Source of the DNA: an uncultured Bacteroidales bacterium | GTDB lineage: Bacteria; Bacteroidota; Bacteroidia; Bacteroidales; F082 | Reading direction: 5' to 3' | Assembly (NCBI GenBank): GCA_900317055.1 | Contig: ONFF01000002.1 | Span: 62,001 to 126,000, forward strand | Length of the DNA stretch: 64,000 nt | Shown: positions 16,942-26,234 of the stretch, piece after piece | Layout: every line of letters begins with the position of its first letter | Position numbering within the stretch: the first letter of the stretch is position 1 | Notes under the pieces: generated by a model | Told to the model about the DNA's origin: nothing | The model's database searches: none | Seen by the model: the letters and a program-made list of their open reading frames with translations, nothing else | Translations under genes and position numbers: made by a program

Positions 16942-17579
16942 AAAAGCAAGGCAGCCGCGGCCTTATCTGGTCGTTTGTGGTGATTTTTCTCGTTTTGCTC
17001 TTCGACCAAATCCTCAAGATTTGGGTGAAGACGAGTATGACCTTGAACCAAGAGATTCCGGTCATCGGGAGCTGGTTCAACTTGTTGTTTGTCGAGAACA
17101 ACGGCATGGCCTTTGGTTGGTTAGGCAGTGGCGGATGGTTGAAGCTCGCCTTAAGCCTCTTCAGGATTGTAGCCATTGTGGTCTTGTTCTGGATCCTAAT
17201 CCGTCAAGCGAAGAAAGGCACCAAATTTGGCGTGTTGTTTGGCCTCGCCCTCATCACGGCGGGTGCCATGGGCAACATCATCGACAGCGTGTTCTATGGG
17301 CGCATTTTCAGCGAGAGCACCTTCACCCAAGTCGCGACCCTCTTCCCCGACGGCGGCGGCTATGCCGGCTGGCTGCACGGTCGTGTGGTCGATATGCTTT
17401 ATTTCCCCATTATCGATGTGGCCAAGGAAAACGCAACATGGTTGCCCAATTTCTTCTTCGGCCCTGACGGGCATTTCATCTTCTTCCGACCCATATTTAA
17501 TTTCGCTGATGCGGCCATCACTGTCGGAGTGTTCTATATGTTGATCTTCCAGTGGAAATGGCTGAAGACATTGAAATAA
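16938..17579 (+). CDS. lspA: Lipoprotein signal peptidase (signal peptidase II)
   Basis: A 213-residue inner-membrane aspartyl protease that cleaves prolipoprotein signal peptides after lipidation. Four transmembrane segments are visible, and conserved motifs are present: FDQILKIWVK, VENNGMAFG, MGNIIDSVFYG and the catalytic-aspartate NFADAAITVG. It starts with GTG at 16938, overlapping the TGA of the DksA-like gene. The region between the second and third conserved blocks carries an insertion of the Bacteroidetes type, which accounts for the length compared with about 165 residues in E. coli. A strong terminator follows directly. Confidence 0.95.
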   Translation: MKKQGSRGLIWSFVVIFLVLLFDQILKIWVKTSMTLNQEIPVIGSWFNLLFVENNGMAFGWLGSGGWLKLALSLFRIVAIVVLFWILIRQAKKGTKFGVLFGLALITAGAMGNIIDSVFYGRIFSESTFTQVATLFPDGGGYAGWLHGRVVDMLYFPIIDVAKENATWLPNFFFGPDGHFIFFRPIFNFADAAITVGVFYMLIFQWKWLKTLK

Positions 17580-17581
17580 CC

Positions 17582-17623
17582 AAAAAAGAGGATGACCAAA
17601 AAAATGTGGTCATCCTCTTTTTT
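17582..17623. terminator. Bidirectional intrinsic terminator
   Basis: AAAAAAGAGGATGACC (17582-17597) pairs perfectly with GGTCATCCTCTTTTTT (17608-17623), a 16-bp stem with a 10-nt loop and T/A runs on both sides, between convergent lspA and a glycosyltransferase gene. Confidence 0.9.
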
Positions 17624-17634
17624 GATGCTCTCGT

Positions 17635-18465
17635 TCATTTCTTGGTCTTTCGAGTAAAGACACTATCAATGAACCCAATAAACATCAAGCAACCTGTTAT
17701 CATTTTATGATACAGTTTTCTCTTATTTCCAAGCTCCAGCACCTTCCTCACCTGATACGAATTCAACAAATCCTCCATCTCGTCCATTTCCCTATTGCAT
17801 TGCAATGCCCATGATGGTAATAGTCTTTCCACTACCTCACTTCTTTCTTGTTTATATAATTCTTTATTAACAGAACTCATCCCTGACTTATCGAACGCTA
17901 TTACGAATTCATTAATATGCTCAAAAGACTTGTTATTAATAAACTGTATCAAAAAGAACTTCCAATCCGAAACTATCTTTAAACTTTCATCATACAACTC
18001 ATTAGACAATGGTAATCTTTTAATAAAAGTCGAATTATGGCACACTGTAGTTTTATAAAAAAACCTTAAAGAGAGATGATCCGAATAGCACCTTTTTTCA
18101 AAACCATTATCTCCAAAAAGATATAAATCTCCATAAGCAATATCCGCCGTAAACCCATGTGAGAAACATCTCTCCAATGCTGTTTCATTCCACAGCCAAT
18201 CCCCACTATTCAAGAACTGCAAATACTCCCCTTTCGCCACTCTAATGCCTTTGTTCATGGCATTATACACCCCCTTGTCCGGCTCGCTCACCCAATAGGC
18301 GAAATGGTCGGCATACTGCTCAATCAGTTCTCGACTTCCATCAATGCTTCCTCCGTCAATCACAATCCATTCATAGTCCTTGAAAGTTTGTGACACAACG
18401 CTGTCGATGGTCTTTTGGAGACCGTTTTTGTTATTCAGATTGACTGTTATTATCGATAGTTTCAT
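17635..18465 (-). CDS. Family 2 glycosyltransferase
   Basis: A 276-residue GT-A fold glycosyltransferase. It opens with LSIITVNLNNKNGLQKTIDSV, followed by WIVIDGGSIDGS (nucleotide-sugar binding) and FLNSGDWLW at the position of the DxD-like metal site. These features match GT2 enzymes that add sugars to cell-surface polysaccharides from nucleotide-sugar donors. The C-terminus has a hydrophobic stretch (MITGCLMFIGFIDSVF) that may touch the membrane. It is the last gene of a minus-strand group with a second glycosyltransferase and a CotH-type protein (21 bp and 19 bp spacings), suggesting a joint role in surface glycan or glycoprotein assembly. Donor and acceptor are unknown. Confidence 0.85.
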   Translation of the reverse strand: MKLSIITVNLNNKNGLQKTIDSVVSQTFKDYEWIVIDGGSIDGSRELIEQYADHFAYWVSEPDKGVYNAMNKGIRVAKGEYLQFLNSGDWLWNETALERCFSHGFTADIAYGDLYLFGDNGFEKRCYSDHLSLRFFYKTTVCHNSTFIKRLPLSNELYDESLKIVSDWKFFLIQFINNKSFEHINEFVIAFDKSGMSSVNKELYKQERSEVVERLLPSWALQCNREMDEMEDLLNSYQVRKVLELGNKRKLYHKMITGCLMFIGFIDSVFTRKTKK

Positions 18466-18486
18466 TTTTATTTCTTCATTATAGTA

Positions 18487-19683
18487 TCACCTCTTGATTC
18501 TCCTCAACTTTCTAATTGGATTTGTAAGAAAACGACCCAATCTATATGAAACCGATTGCGTTATTGACAATTCCCCTTTCACATATCCACAATCATAAGC
18601 TTTTTGATGTTGTAAAGTGAGCATTTTTTCAATTAAATCATGCGGAGGTGACACAAAACTAGTACTATCGGCAAAAGAAATATCTGAACCAGGAACGCCA
18701 AACAATACATTATGTTCAATGGGAAATAATTCTATTCCAAACTGGGTAATTGCCTTATTACAGTATTTGGACGAAAGAAACATTTTTTGACGATATAAAG
18801 ACAAGTCTTTTGCTCCGTACAAATCCACTCCGAAATCAGACATTGCAGCAAACCCTTGTCTTCTCAAATATTCCGGCAGTATTTCAAAAAAAGCATCATA
18901 AACGACACCTTGTTTAGAGAAGGATGGGAATCGATACTTTATGTTTTTTGAAAGCGCCAGTTGGACTCTAAAAAATGTTACAGCGTTTTCATAATGAAAA
19001 TGCGTTCCGACATCTCCCCAATTGGAAGTATGGGAAACATAAGGATACACAAAGTACAAATCTTTCTCTACAATATACTTAAAAAAGTATTTTTTCCATG
19101 ACGATTCTGCCCACCGTATAACATTCGATGGCAACCTATCTTTAGACGTCACTTCTGAACAAGAAGAATAATAATTTCTAAACCTATCCCATTGTGTCTG
19201 CGTCCATGCTTGCCCCCATGAACTAGGAACTTGCATGAAAAAAACATCATAACCATTATCTATAGGAGAAAATGGAAGCAAAGACACATTCTCATTATTA
19301 CGATACGCATAAAGAGACACTCCGGCTATACTAGGATCCTTATCATATTCATTAACTGCTTGAACAGCAAAATTATAAAAATCGGGGCCAACTATTAAAT
19401 CATCTTCTAACATTATAATAGACCCAAATCTATAGCATAAATCCCCGCATGAAATAATATGATTCCTAAGCCCTAAATGCTGGTCGTGGATCACAACTTC
19501 TTTTTGTCCATATTTCCATTCAAAACTATTGGCTAATTCGACAACTTTTATATCACCGCCTCCATCAACACTAATCACCAAAGGTATATCATCATAGTTA
19601 AATGAAGCCGCATCAATAAACGACAATAAACGCTGTAAAGAATATGGCCTATTATAGGCTGCAATGATAATCGCAGGTTTCAT
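18487..19683 (-). CDS. Glycosyltransferase (GT-A fold)
   Basis: A 398-residue protein starting KPAIIIAAYNRPYSLQRLL, with VISVDGGGD and the metal-binding IIMLEDDLIVGPDFYNF; this is the GT-A layout used by GT2-like and mannosyl-glycoprotein-GlcNAc-transferase-like bacterial enzymes. It acts presumably at the cytoplasmic face of the inner membrane. It lies in a minus-strand group between the CotH-type gene and the GT2 gene, with about 20 bp spacings. The base composition is AT-richer than the neighbouring ileS and mut genes, as is usual for surface-polysaccharide genes. Confidence 0.75.
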   Translation of the reverse strand: MKPAIIIAAYNRPYSLQRLLSFIDAASFNYDDIPLVISVDGGGDIKVVELANSFEWKYGQKEVVIHDQHLGLRNHIISCGDLCYRFGSIIMLEDDLIVGPDFYNFAVQAVNEYDKDPSIAGVSLYAYRNNENVSLLPFSPIDNGYDVFFMQVPSSWGQAWTQTQWDRFRNYYSSCSEVTSKDRLPSNVIRWAESSWKKYFFKYIVEKDLYFVYPYVSHTSNWGDVGTHFHYENAVTFFRVQLALSKNIKYRFPSFSKQGVVYDAFFEILPEYLRRQGFAAMSDFGVDLYGAKDLSLYRQKMFLSSKYCNKAITQFGIELFPIEHNVLFGVPGSDISFADSTSFVSPPHDLIEKMLTLQHQKAYDCGYVKGELSITQSVSYRLGRFLTNPIRKLRRIKR

Positions 19684-19702
19684 GACAATACATCTCCCAT
19701 AG

Positions 19703-21166
19703 CTATTTTTTGAACATAATCACACGTCCTATTTCCATACATGCACTATCGCACTTTGCGGTATTGTTTGGAATGCCCAATATGACCGAATCCAGATAGT
19801 CCACCCTACAAATAATCCAATTTCGAATATAATTGACACATTCATCAAATTGATGAGGTCGTGTTAACGGATTTGATTCCTCAGAAATTTTCCAAGCTTT
19901 TGCATTACGTTCAACTGCATGGTGAACGGTCAAAAGGTGTTGCAGAGAGTCTATTTTTTTCTCTATGACGATAGTTTTGAATTCCCCTTCCCTGAATTGT
20001 TCCCATCTATTCTTCATTATCCCGCGGTATACGGTATCTTGTGCCAAACGCTCCCACCAGAAAGGTCTTTCATTCTGGTATGATTTTGACTTAGTTCTCA
20101 ATATGTTGGTGTACCATCCGTCGCGTGAGACACTAATTCCATAACAAACATCAAAATCCCAAATCGCCATTTTATAGACGGTATCGACATGCGATTTATA
20201 AATCTTTTGGCTCACGACAAATCCATCAGGATTGTTCGTAAACTCCTGCAAAAGATGATAACTTGCAAAAGACAAAACATCTATATGTTTCGAATATTCA
20301 GAATACATGCCTGTTTCTATAGCATCCTCCATGCGGCCAAAATCTGTTTGAATGTATTCCAATTGCTCATTGGAAGGGTTCTTGGGATAACCCACCTCAA
20401 ACCTAAGCCCTTCCGAATCCAAGGCATTCCCGGAAATATCCCGAGCAGGATATTTTGATCTGAATGTTTCACCTCTGTTTTTCTCAACCAAAAACCCGCC
20501 TGAACAAAAAGCATCATTCTCATCAGACTTTTTAATGCCCAAACGATCCCTACTTGCTTTTTCTGCAATCAAGTAAACCCCTTGATACACGCCATCCATC
20601 ACCAACTCACAATGGCGCACATGCGGTACAAAATCAAAATAAGGACGTGCCAAATCATAGGTCAGAGCATCACGCATCAACGAACCATCCTTATGTTCGG
20701 CCAACAAACACCATTTGCTTGACTGTTTCCAGCCAAACAAAGCGTGTTTCTCCCCTTTCCCATCGCTGCCCGTTACCAAATGAAGCGAATAGGACTTTTT
20801 GTCTACTTCAGTACTAGTTGCCCCTCGGATATGGATATAAGTATTCCCTTCGTATTCCACATGTTGGCCTCGATGACTTACAGTATCAGCATAATTAAGC
20901 TCATCATCACCATTGAAAATGATACACATTTTAGCCAAAACGCTGTTCTCACGAGTGATCTGATTCTGCTTTCCATCAGTGCTTATAAGAACGATAGGCA
21001 AATTGGTTTCTTTAAGTTCTACTACAACGGGAGGATTTTTGATTCTGATGTCATTTTGATTTTGTCTCGTATTGTGATGAATCAAACGCCGCCCAAAAAA
21101 AGCACATACACCACCTAAAACAAAAATCAATATGGCACAAAATAAATATTTAATATTCTGTTTCAT
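19703..21166 (-). CDS. CotH-kinase-family membrane-anchored protein
   Basis: A 487-residue protein with one N-terminal membrane segment (YLFCAILIFVLGGVCAFFG) and a CotH-type kinase-like domain: IRGATST, KKSYSLHL, KWCLLAEHKDGSLMRDALTYDLAR, GVYQGVYLIAEKASRDRLGI and the later MAIWDFDVCYG with the expected metal-binding aspartate. CotH proteins are protein kinases of spore coats in Bacillus; in Bacteroidetes related proteins are extracytoplasmic and their substrates are not known. The ATG at 21166 is chosen over an upstream in-frame GTG at 21172. It precedes the two glycosyltransferase genes in one likely operon, hinting at modification of a surface structure. Confidence 0.8.
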   Translation of the reverse strand: MKQNIKYLFCAILIFVLGGVCAFFGRRLIHHNTRQNQNDIRIKNPPVVVELKETNLPIVLISTDGKQNQITRENSVLAKMCIIFNGDDELNYADTVSHRGQHVEYEGNTYIHIRGATSTEVDKKSYSLHLVTGSDGKGEKHALFGWKQSSKWCLLAEHKDGSLMRDALTYDLARPYFDFVPHVRHCELVMDGVYQGVYLIAEKASRDRLGIKKSDENDAFCSGGFLVEKNRGETFRSKYPARDISGNALDSEGLRFEVGYPKNPSNEQLEYIQTDFGRMEDAIETGMYSEYSKHIDVLSFASYHLLQEFTNNPDGFVVSQKIYKSHVDTVYKMAIWDFDVCYGISVSRDGWYTNILRTKSKSYQNERPFWWERLAQDTVYRGIMKNRWEQFREGEFKTIVIEKKIDSLQHLLTVHHAVERNAKAWKISEESNPLTRPHQFDECVNYIRNWIICRVDYLDSVILGIPNNTAKCDSACMEIGRVIMFKK

Positions 21167-21200
21167 AAACACTTACATTGATTGTTTTGCGATGGTTGAA

Positions 21201-21265
21201 ACGAGAAATCCCATCAATACTGACGGGATTTCTCGTTGTAGAGACGGTGTGCACACCGTCTCTAC
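21201..21265. terminator. Tandem hairpins after mutB, one a 28-bp palindrome
   Basis: A 12-bp perfect stem, ACGAGAAATCCC (21201-21212) with GGGATTTCTCGT (21225-21236), is followed by a perfect 28-bp palindrome at 21238-21265 (arms GTAGAGACGGTGTG / CACACCGTCTCTAC). Both lie directly downstream of the mutB stop on the minus strand and would terminate the mut operon. The palindrome shares its outer arms with that at 1438-1465. Confidence 0.75.
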
Positions 21266-21269
21266 TAAA

Positions 21270-23411
21270 TTATGCCTGTTTGCGGGCTGCAATCAGCAGA
21301 TCCAGCATCTTGATGGCTGAATCGCTGATGACCGTGCCAGGACCGAAGATGGCCACAGCACCGGCATCGTAGAGGAACTGGTAGTCCTGTGCGGGAATCA
21401 CGCCACCCACGGTGACCATGATGTCGGGACGACCGAGCTTCTCAAGCTCCTCGATGACCTGCGGCACGAGGGTCTTGTGACCAGCGGCCAGCGAACTCAC
21501 GCCCAAGATGTGGACGTCATTCTCGACAGCTTGCTTGGCAGCTTCAGCGGGCGTCTGGAACAAAGGACCCATATCGACATCGAAACCGATGTCGGCATAA
21601 CCAGTGGCCACCACCTTGGCGCCACGGTCGTGACCGTCCTGACCCATCTTGGCAATCATGATACGCGGACGACGGCCTTCCATCTTGGCGAACTCGTCGG
21701 CCTTGCGGCAGGCTTCCTCGAATCTTGCATCGTTTTTCGTTTCCATAGAATACACTCCTGAAATTGAACGGATTACTGCTTTGTAACGACCAGCGACTTT
21801 CTCGCAAGCCATCGAAATCTCACCCAATGAAGCGCGGCACTTGGCGGCTTCGACGGCCAAGGCAAGCAAGTTGCCCTCGCCCGTCTCGGCGCACTTGGTG
21901 ATGGCTTCGAGGCAACGCTGCACGTCGGCCTCGTTGCGGTTGGCGCGGAGCTCCTTCAGACGCTTGATTTGCGACTCACGCACAGCGGTGTTGTCGACTT
22001 CCAAGGTCTCAATGGGGTCTTCGTGGTCAAGGCGGTACTTGTTGATACCGACGATGGTCTCGCGGCCTGAGTCGATCTTGGCCTGCTTGCGGGCAGCGGC
22101 TTCTTCGATACGCATCTTCGGCAAGCCGGTCTCGATGGCCTTGGCCATACCACCCATGGCTTCCACTTCTTGGATGTGACCCCAAGCACGCTCGTAGAGG
22201 TCGCGGGTGAGGCTCTCCACATAATAGGAACCAGCCCACGGGTCGACGACGCGGCAGATGTTAGTCTCTTCCTGGATGTAGATCTGGGTGTTACGGGCGA
22301 TACGAGCACTGAAGTCGGTGGGCAGGGCGATGGCCTCGTCCAAGGCGTTGGTGTGCAACGACTGAGTGTGACCCAAAGCGGCGCCCATAGCCTCGATGCA
22401 GGTACGTGCCACGTTGTTGAACGGGTCTTGCTCAGTGAGCGACCAGCCCGAGGTCTGCGTGTGGGTACGCAGAGCCAGTGACTTGCTGTTCTTCGGGTTG
22501 AAGGTCTTCACGATCTTGGCCCAAATCATACGGGCGGCACGCATCTTGGCAATCTCCATGAAGTGATTCATGCCCGAGCACCAGAAGAAGGACAGACGCG
22601 GCGCGAAGGCGTCGATGTCCAAGCCAGCCTTGACACCGGTACGGAGGTAGTCCCAACCGTCGGCCAAAGTGTAAGCCATCTCGATGTCGGAGGTGGCACC
22701 GGCTTCCTGCATGTGGTAGCCCGAGATGGAGATGCTGTTGAACTTCGGCATGTTCTGCGAGGTGAACTCGAAGATGTCGGCGATGATGCGCATCGAGAAC
22801 TCAGGCGGATAGATATAAGTGTTACGCACCATGAACTCCTTCAGGATGTCGTTCTGGATGGTGCCTTGCAGCTCTTCGTACTTGGCACCCTGCTCCAAGG
22901 CAGCGACGATGTAGAAGGCCAGGATCGGCAACACGGCGCCGTTCATGGTCATGGAGACGGACATTTTGTTCAGTGGGATCTGGTCGAACAGGACTTTCAT
23001 GTCTTCGACGGAGCAGATGCTCACACCAGCCTTACCCACGTCGCCCATGACGCGCTCGTGATCGGCGTCGTAGCCACGGTGGGTGGCCAGGTCGAAGGCC
23101 ACGGACAGACCTTTCTGACCAGCCGCGATATTACGGCGGTAGAAGGCGTTTGACTCCTCAGCGGTGGAGAAACCGGCGTACTGACGGATAGTCCAAGGAC
23201 GCATCACGTACATGGTCGAGTAAGGTCCACGAAGGAAGGGGGCGATGCCAGCGGCATAGTTGAGGTGCTCCATGCCTTCGAGGTCTTTCTCGGTGTAGGC
23301 AGGCTTCACCATGATGTGTTCAGAGGTCTCCCAAGGCTCGCCATTCGGCAGGATGAGGCCGCTGTGCTTAGGTATAGCGTTGATGTTGATGTTTTTATAG
23401 TTGGGTTTCAT
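21270..23411 (-). CDS. mutB: Methylmalonyl-CoA mutase, large (catalytic) subunit
   Basis: A 713-residue adenosylcobalamin enzyme that interconverts succinyl-CoA and (R)-methylmalonyl-CoA in propionate formation or use. The TIM barrel carries the substrate-binding stretch [19 protein letters not shown] and the loop [14 protein letters not shown]; the C-terminal B12-binding domain has the base-off motif [18 protein letters not shown] and the later [12 protein letters not shown]. The length and sequence type are those of the catalytic chain of heterodimeric mutases. The small-subunit gene lies 108 bp upstream in the same orientation; the spacer carries ATTC/GAATG repeats. Confidence 0.97.
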   Translation of the reverse strand: MKPNYKNININAIPKHSGLILPNGEPWETSEHIMVKPAYTEKDLEGMEHLNYAAGIAPFLRGPYSTMYVMRPWTIRQYAGFSTAEESNAFYRRNIAAGQKGLSVAFDLATHRGYDADHERVMGDVGKAGVSICSVEDMKVLFDQIPLNKMSVSMTMNGAVLPILAFYIVAALEQGAKYEELQGTIQNDILKEFMVRNTYIYPPEFSMRIIADIFEFTSQNMPKFNSISISGYHMQEAGATSDIEMAYTLADGWDYLRTGVKAGLDIDAFAPRLSFFWCSGMNHFMEIAKMRAARMIWAKIVKTFNPKNSKSLALRTHTQTSGWSLTEQDPFNNVARTCIEAMGAALGHTQSLHTNALDEAIALPTDFSARIARNTQIYIQEETNICRVVDPWAGSYYVESLTRDLYERAWGHIQEVEAMGGMAKAIETGLPKMRIEEAAARKQAKIDSGRETIVGINKYRLDHEDPIETLEVDNTAVRESQIKRLKELRANRNEADVQRCLEAITKCAETGEGNLLALAVEAAKCRASLGEISMACEKVAGRYKAVIRSISGVYSMETKNDARFEEACRKADEFAKMEGRRPRIMIAKMGQDGHDRGAKVVATGYADIGFDVDMGPLFQTPAEAAKQAVENDVHILGVSSLAAGHKTLVPQVIEELEKLGRPDIMVTVGGVIPAQDYQFLYDAGAVAIFGPGTVISDSAIKMLDLLIAARKQA

Positions 23412-23519
23412 CGTTTAATCCTTTCATTGTTAATTCGGAATATGGAATGCTGAATGCTGAATGTCGCAATGCGACGCAGGGTTTCACCCATTCATCATTC
23501 TGCATTCATAATTCCGCAT
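23412..23519. repeat. Spacer of the mut operon with GAATGC-type inverted repeats
   Basis: The spacer holds GGAATGCTGAATGCTGAATG (23443-23462) facing ATTCATCATTCTGCATTCAT (about 23490-23510), a long imperfect inverted repeat. No gene is seen. It could slow or partly terminate transcription between mutA and mutB. Confidence 0.45.
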
Positions 23520-25370
23520 TCATTTTGTTATACCTAATTGCTTTTGGAACTCCGTTAAGGTCTCGAGCACATTGCTCTTGACGTGGATGAAATACTTCAA
23601 GCCTGCCTCTTTGAGGATGTCTGCGGTGCCTTCGGGGTTACCGGCCAGCACCACGATGGTGTCGTTCTTCAGCTCCTCGAAGATCTTGAGGGCGTTACCT
23701 TCACCGTATTCCTCGTCGGAGGAGCAGATGACCAGAATCTCGGGTTTCACTTCGCGGGCGGCGGCGATGCCTTCGTCCAAGGTCTTGAAGCCTGGGTTGT
23801 CGACGACTTGGAAGCCGGCGCAGGCAAAGAAGTTGGAGGCAAAGTTGGCACGAGCCTTGCGCATGGCGAGGTTGCCGTAGGTGAACATCCAAGCCACAGG
23901 ACGCTTGTGGTCTTGGGCGTAGACATCGGTGGCGAAGCGCAGCTTCTCAAACTGCTGGGCAGCGCGGAAGGTGACGATAGTCTCGACCTCAGCGTTGGCG
24001 TCGCGACGGTCGTCAGCCTCGAAGACCCAAGCCTCGGGCGTGAACTTCATCGTCTCGGTGAAGTTCGGGAACTGGTTGGTACCTAGGATGGTCTCGCGGC
24101 GGGTAGCCACATTGCTGAACTTCTTGGCAGCGCTCTCCTTGATGAGGCCTTGGATCATGCCCTTGCGGACGGCTTCGAGATAACCGCCTTCGTCTTGGAT
24201 TTTGTTGAACAAGTCCCAAGCGGCAGCAGCCAGGCTCTCGGTGAGGTTCTCGATGTAGTAGGAACCCGCAGCGGGGTCGGCTACCTTGTCGAAGTGGGCC
24301 TCTTCCTTGAGAATGAGCTGCTGGTTACGGGCGATACGGTCGGCGAAGTCAGTGGGGATCTCAAACGGTGTGTCGAACGGCATCACGGTGAACGAATCCA
24401 CGCCACCGAGGACGGCTGACATCGTGCCCGTGGTGGTGCGCAACATATTCACATAAGCGTCATAGAGGCTCATGCCCAATTCTGCGTTGGTGGCATGGAT
24501 GTGCATCTTAGCGTTCTCTTCCTTGCCACCATAGGCCTTCACGATGTTGGCCCACAAGAGACGGTAAGCTCTCAGCTTGGCCAGCTCCATAAAGTAATTC
24601 TGTCCGATAGCGAGGTTGAAGCGCATCTTGGGTGCGATCTCATCGATGGTGAGGCCTTTCTCGGTAAGTTTGTCGAGGTATTCGGCACCCACGGCGAGGC
24701 TGAAGGCCATCTCCTGCACGATGGTGGCACCGGCGTTGGTGAACACATGGCCGTTGACGCCAATCGTTTGGAAGTTAGGCATATCGGCTTTGACGACGAT
24801 ATAGCCAAGTTCCATGTCGGCACCCTCGTTGATGTACCATACGCCGCGACGCAGGTAACGCGTCAGCGGGTCGTAGTTCAACGAACCCTTGATGTCCGGA
24901 ATCTTCGACAGCATCTCAAGAATCGGCAGGTGATACTTGTTGTTGTAGAAGTTGATCTCCACGGCCTTCTGGTCGATGCCGTTGAGCAGCGTCGAGATGG
25001 CGATGGTGTCGTAAGGCTTGTCGTACTCCAGCTTGAAGCCGATGCTGTTGGCACCACGACTGATGGCGTTGAGGGCAATCTTGTTGGCCTCATGCACATC
25101 CTTCACGGTGATATCCTGACGGACGAGCCATTCATTGCCTTCGGCTTTGTTGCCACGCACATAGGGGAACTCGTTGGGGTTCTGGCCTGTCCAAGGGATG
25201 TCGGCCAGGTTTTCGGCACGGTAGTAAGGCTTTACATTGAAGCCTTCGGCCGTACGCCAAACCAGTTTCTTGTTGTAATCTGCCCCTTTGAGGTCCTTCT
25301 CGATGACGGCTTCCCATTCTTCGGTCGTCACGGGTGGAAATTCTTCAAAGAGTCTCTTTTTTTCTTCCAT
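23520..25370 (-). CDS. mutA: Methylmalonyl-CoA mutase, small subunit
   Basis: A 616-residue paralogue of the catalytic chain with the mutase barrel (GVWYINEGADMELGYIVVKA, AFSLAVGAEYLDKL, ADPAAGSYYIENLTE) and a degenerate C-terminal flavodoxin-like domain that lacks the DxHxxG cobalamin motif (VVLAGNPEG region instead). This is the hallmark of the non-catalytic MutA chain of heterodimeric mutases in Bacteroidetes and propionibacteria. It is the first gene of the mutA-mutB operon. Upstream lies a spacer with two copies of the CCTTCGACAAGCTCAGG repeat family. Confidence 0.95.
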   Translation of the reverse strand: MEEKKRLFEEFPPVTTEEWEAVIEKDLKGADYNKKLVWRTAEGFNVKPYYRAENLADIPWTGQNPNEFPYVRGNKAEGNEWLVRQDITVKDVHEANKIALNAISRGANSIGFKLEYDKPYDTIAISTLLNGIDQKAVEINFYNNKYHLPILEMLSKIPDIKGSLNYDPLTRYLRRGVWYINEGADMELGYIVVKADMPNFQTIGVNGHVFTNAGATIVQEMAFSLAVGAEYLDKLTEKGLTIDEIAPKMRFNLAIGQNYFMELAKLRAYRLLWANIVKAYGGKEENAKMHIHATNAELGMSLYDAYVNMLRTTTGTMSAVLGGVDSFTVMPFDTPFEIPTDFADRIARNQQLILKEEAHFDKVADPAAGSYYIENLTESLAAAAWDLFNKIQDEGGYLEAVRKGMIQGLIKESAAKKFSNVATRRETILGTNQFPNFTETMKFTPEAWVFEADDRRDANAEVETIVTFRAAQQFEKLRFATDVYAQDHKRPVAWMFTYGNLAMRKARANFASNFFACAGFQVVDNPGFKTLDEGIAAAREVKPEILVICSSDEEYGEGNALKIFEELKNDTIVVLAGNPEGTADILKEAGLKYFIHVKSNVLETLTEFQKQLGITK

Positions 25371-25427
25371 GTTGATGTATTTGATTGATATTCTTGTGTT
25401 TGATAAATTGATCTATCTAAATCGGCC

Positions 25428-25545
25428 CTTCGACCCTTCGACAAGCTCAGGGGTCAGGGACCTTAACGGGCTAGGTCGTTGAGCTTGTCGAAACGCCGGT
25501 ATGATAAATCGGCCCTTCGACGGGCTCAGGGACCTTAGCTTTATG
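25428..25545. repeat. Intergenic copies of the repeat also found inside the macroglobulin gene
   Basis: Two copies of GGCCCTTCGAC...CAGGGACCTTA (25428-25461 and about 25513-25537) flank an inverted GGTCGTTGAGCTTGTCGAAA (about 25472-25491). They lie between mutA and cpsB, the last reaching the end of cpsB. This is the source family for the in-frame insertions at 4505-4556, 6172-6200 and 7558-7590. Confidence 0.75.
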
Positions 25546-26218
25546 TTTGAAGTAGTTTTTTCAAAGCTCGTGGGGCACGCGTCGACCAATACTCCATATT
25601 GTGGGAGGAATGAAGGTCGGAGCCTGCCAAGTTGTAATAGTTTTGCTTCAGTATCCAACGGGATTTGTCCTTGGCTTCTGAGCCATAGGCACCTGCCAAA
25701 GACGAAAGGTTCAACTGAAATCGTATATCTTTGTTTTTCAATTCCGTATAACGCTCATGCCCCATGTAAACATAACGCTCTGGATGCGCCAACACGGGAT
25801 AATACCCTTTCTGTTTGATGCGGTTCAGAATCGAGTCCATGTCCATGGGTGGCGTGAAATAGGAGGTCTCCACCAAGAGTTGGTTGCCCTCGTCTCCCAA
25901 AGGGAGCAAGTCGCCTTGCCCCAGCCTTTCCTCGAAGAGCGCATCCATCATGTACTCTGCCGCGAGATGCAGCTTGATGGGGCCATGATAAGCCTCACAA
26001 AGCTCAGCAAAGCGGGCTTGAAGTCCAGCCGTTGTATTGGGAATATCTTCCATGATGTGAGGCGTACACCACACTTCTGCAATGCCCAACTGCTCGTAGT
26101 GGCCAAGCACCTTCAACGACACTTCCATCTTCTTCACACCATCGTCCACACCAGGCAAAATATGGGAATGGTGGTCGGTGAAATTGTTGAGCAGGGAAGA
26201 AATCCTAGGAAATAACAT
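25541..26218 (-). CDS. cpsB: CpsB/CapC-type tyrosine-protein phosphatase
   Basis: A 225-residue PHP-fold metallophosphatase. Metal ligands are visible in DHHSHILPGVDDG at residues about 15-27, in WCTPHI, in LAHPERY and in the terminal AGSDLHSS. CpsB-type phosphatases remove phosphate from the tyrosine cluster of the chain-length regulator Wzc, and the gene lies 16 bp downstream of wzc, so this is almost certainly its role. In Gram-negative Bacteroidetes this PHP enzyme replaces the low-molecular-weight phosphatase Wzb. The stop codon adjoins a dispersed repeat. Confidence 0.9.
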   Translation of the reverse strand: MLFPRISSLLNNFTDHHSHILPGVDDGVKKMEVSLKVLGHYEQLGIAEVWCTPHIMEDIPNTTAGLQARFAELCEAYHGPIKLHLAAEYMMDALFEERLGQGDLLPLGDEGNQLLVETSYFTPPMDMDSILNRIKQKGYYPVLAHPERYVYMGHERYTELKNKDIRFQLNLSSLAGAYGSEAKDKSRWILKQNYYNLAGSDLHSSHNMEYWSTRAPRALKKLLQT

Positions 26219-26234
26219 AAGCGTTTCTCACCAA

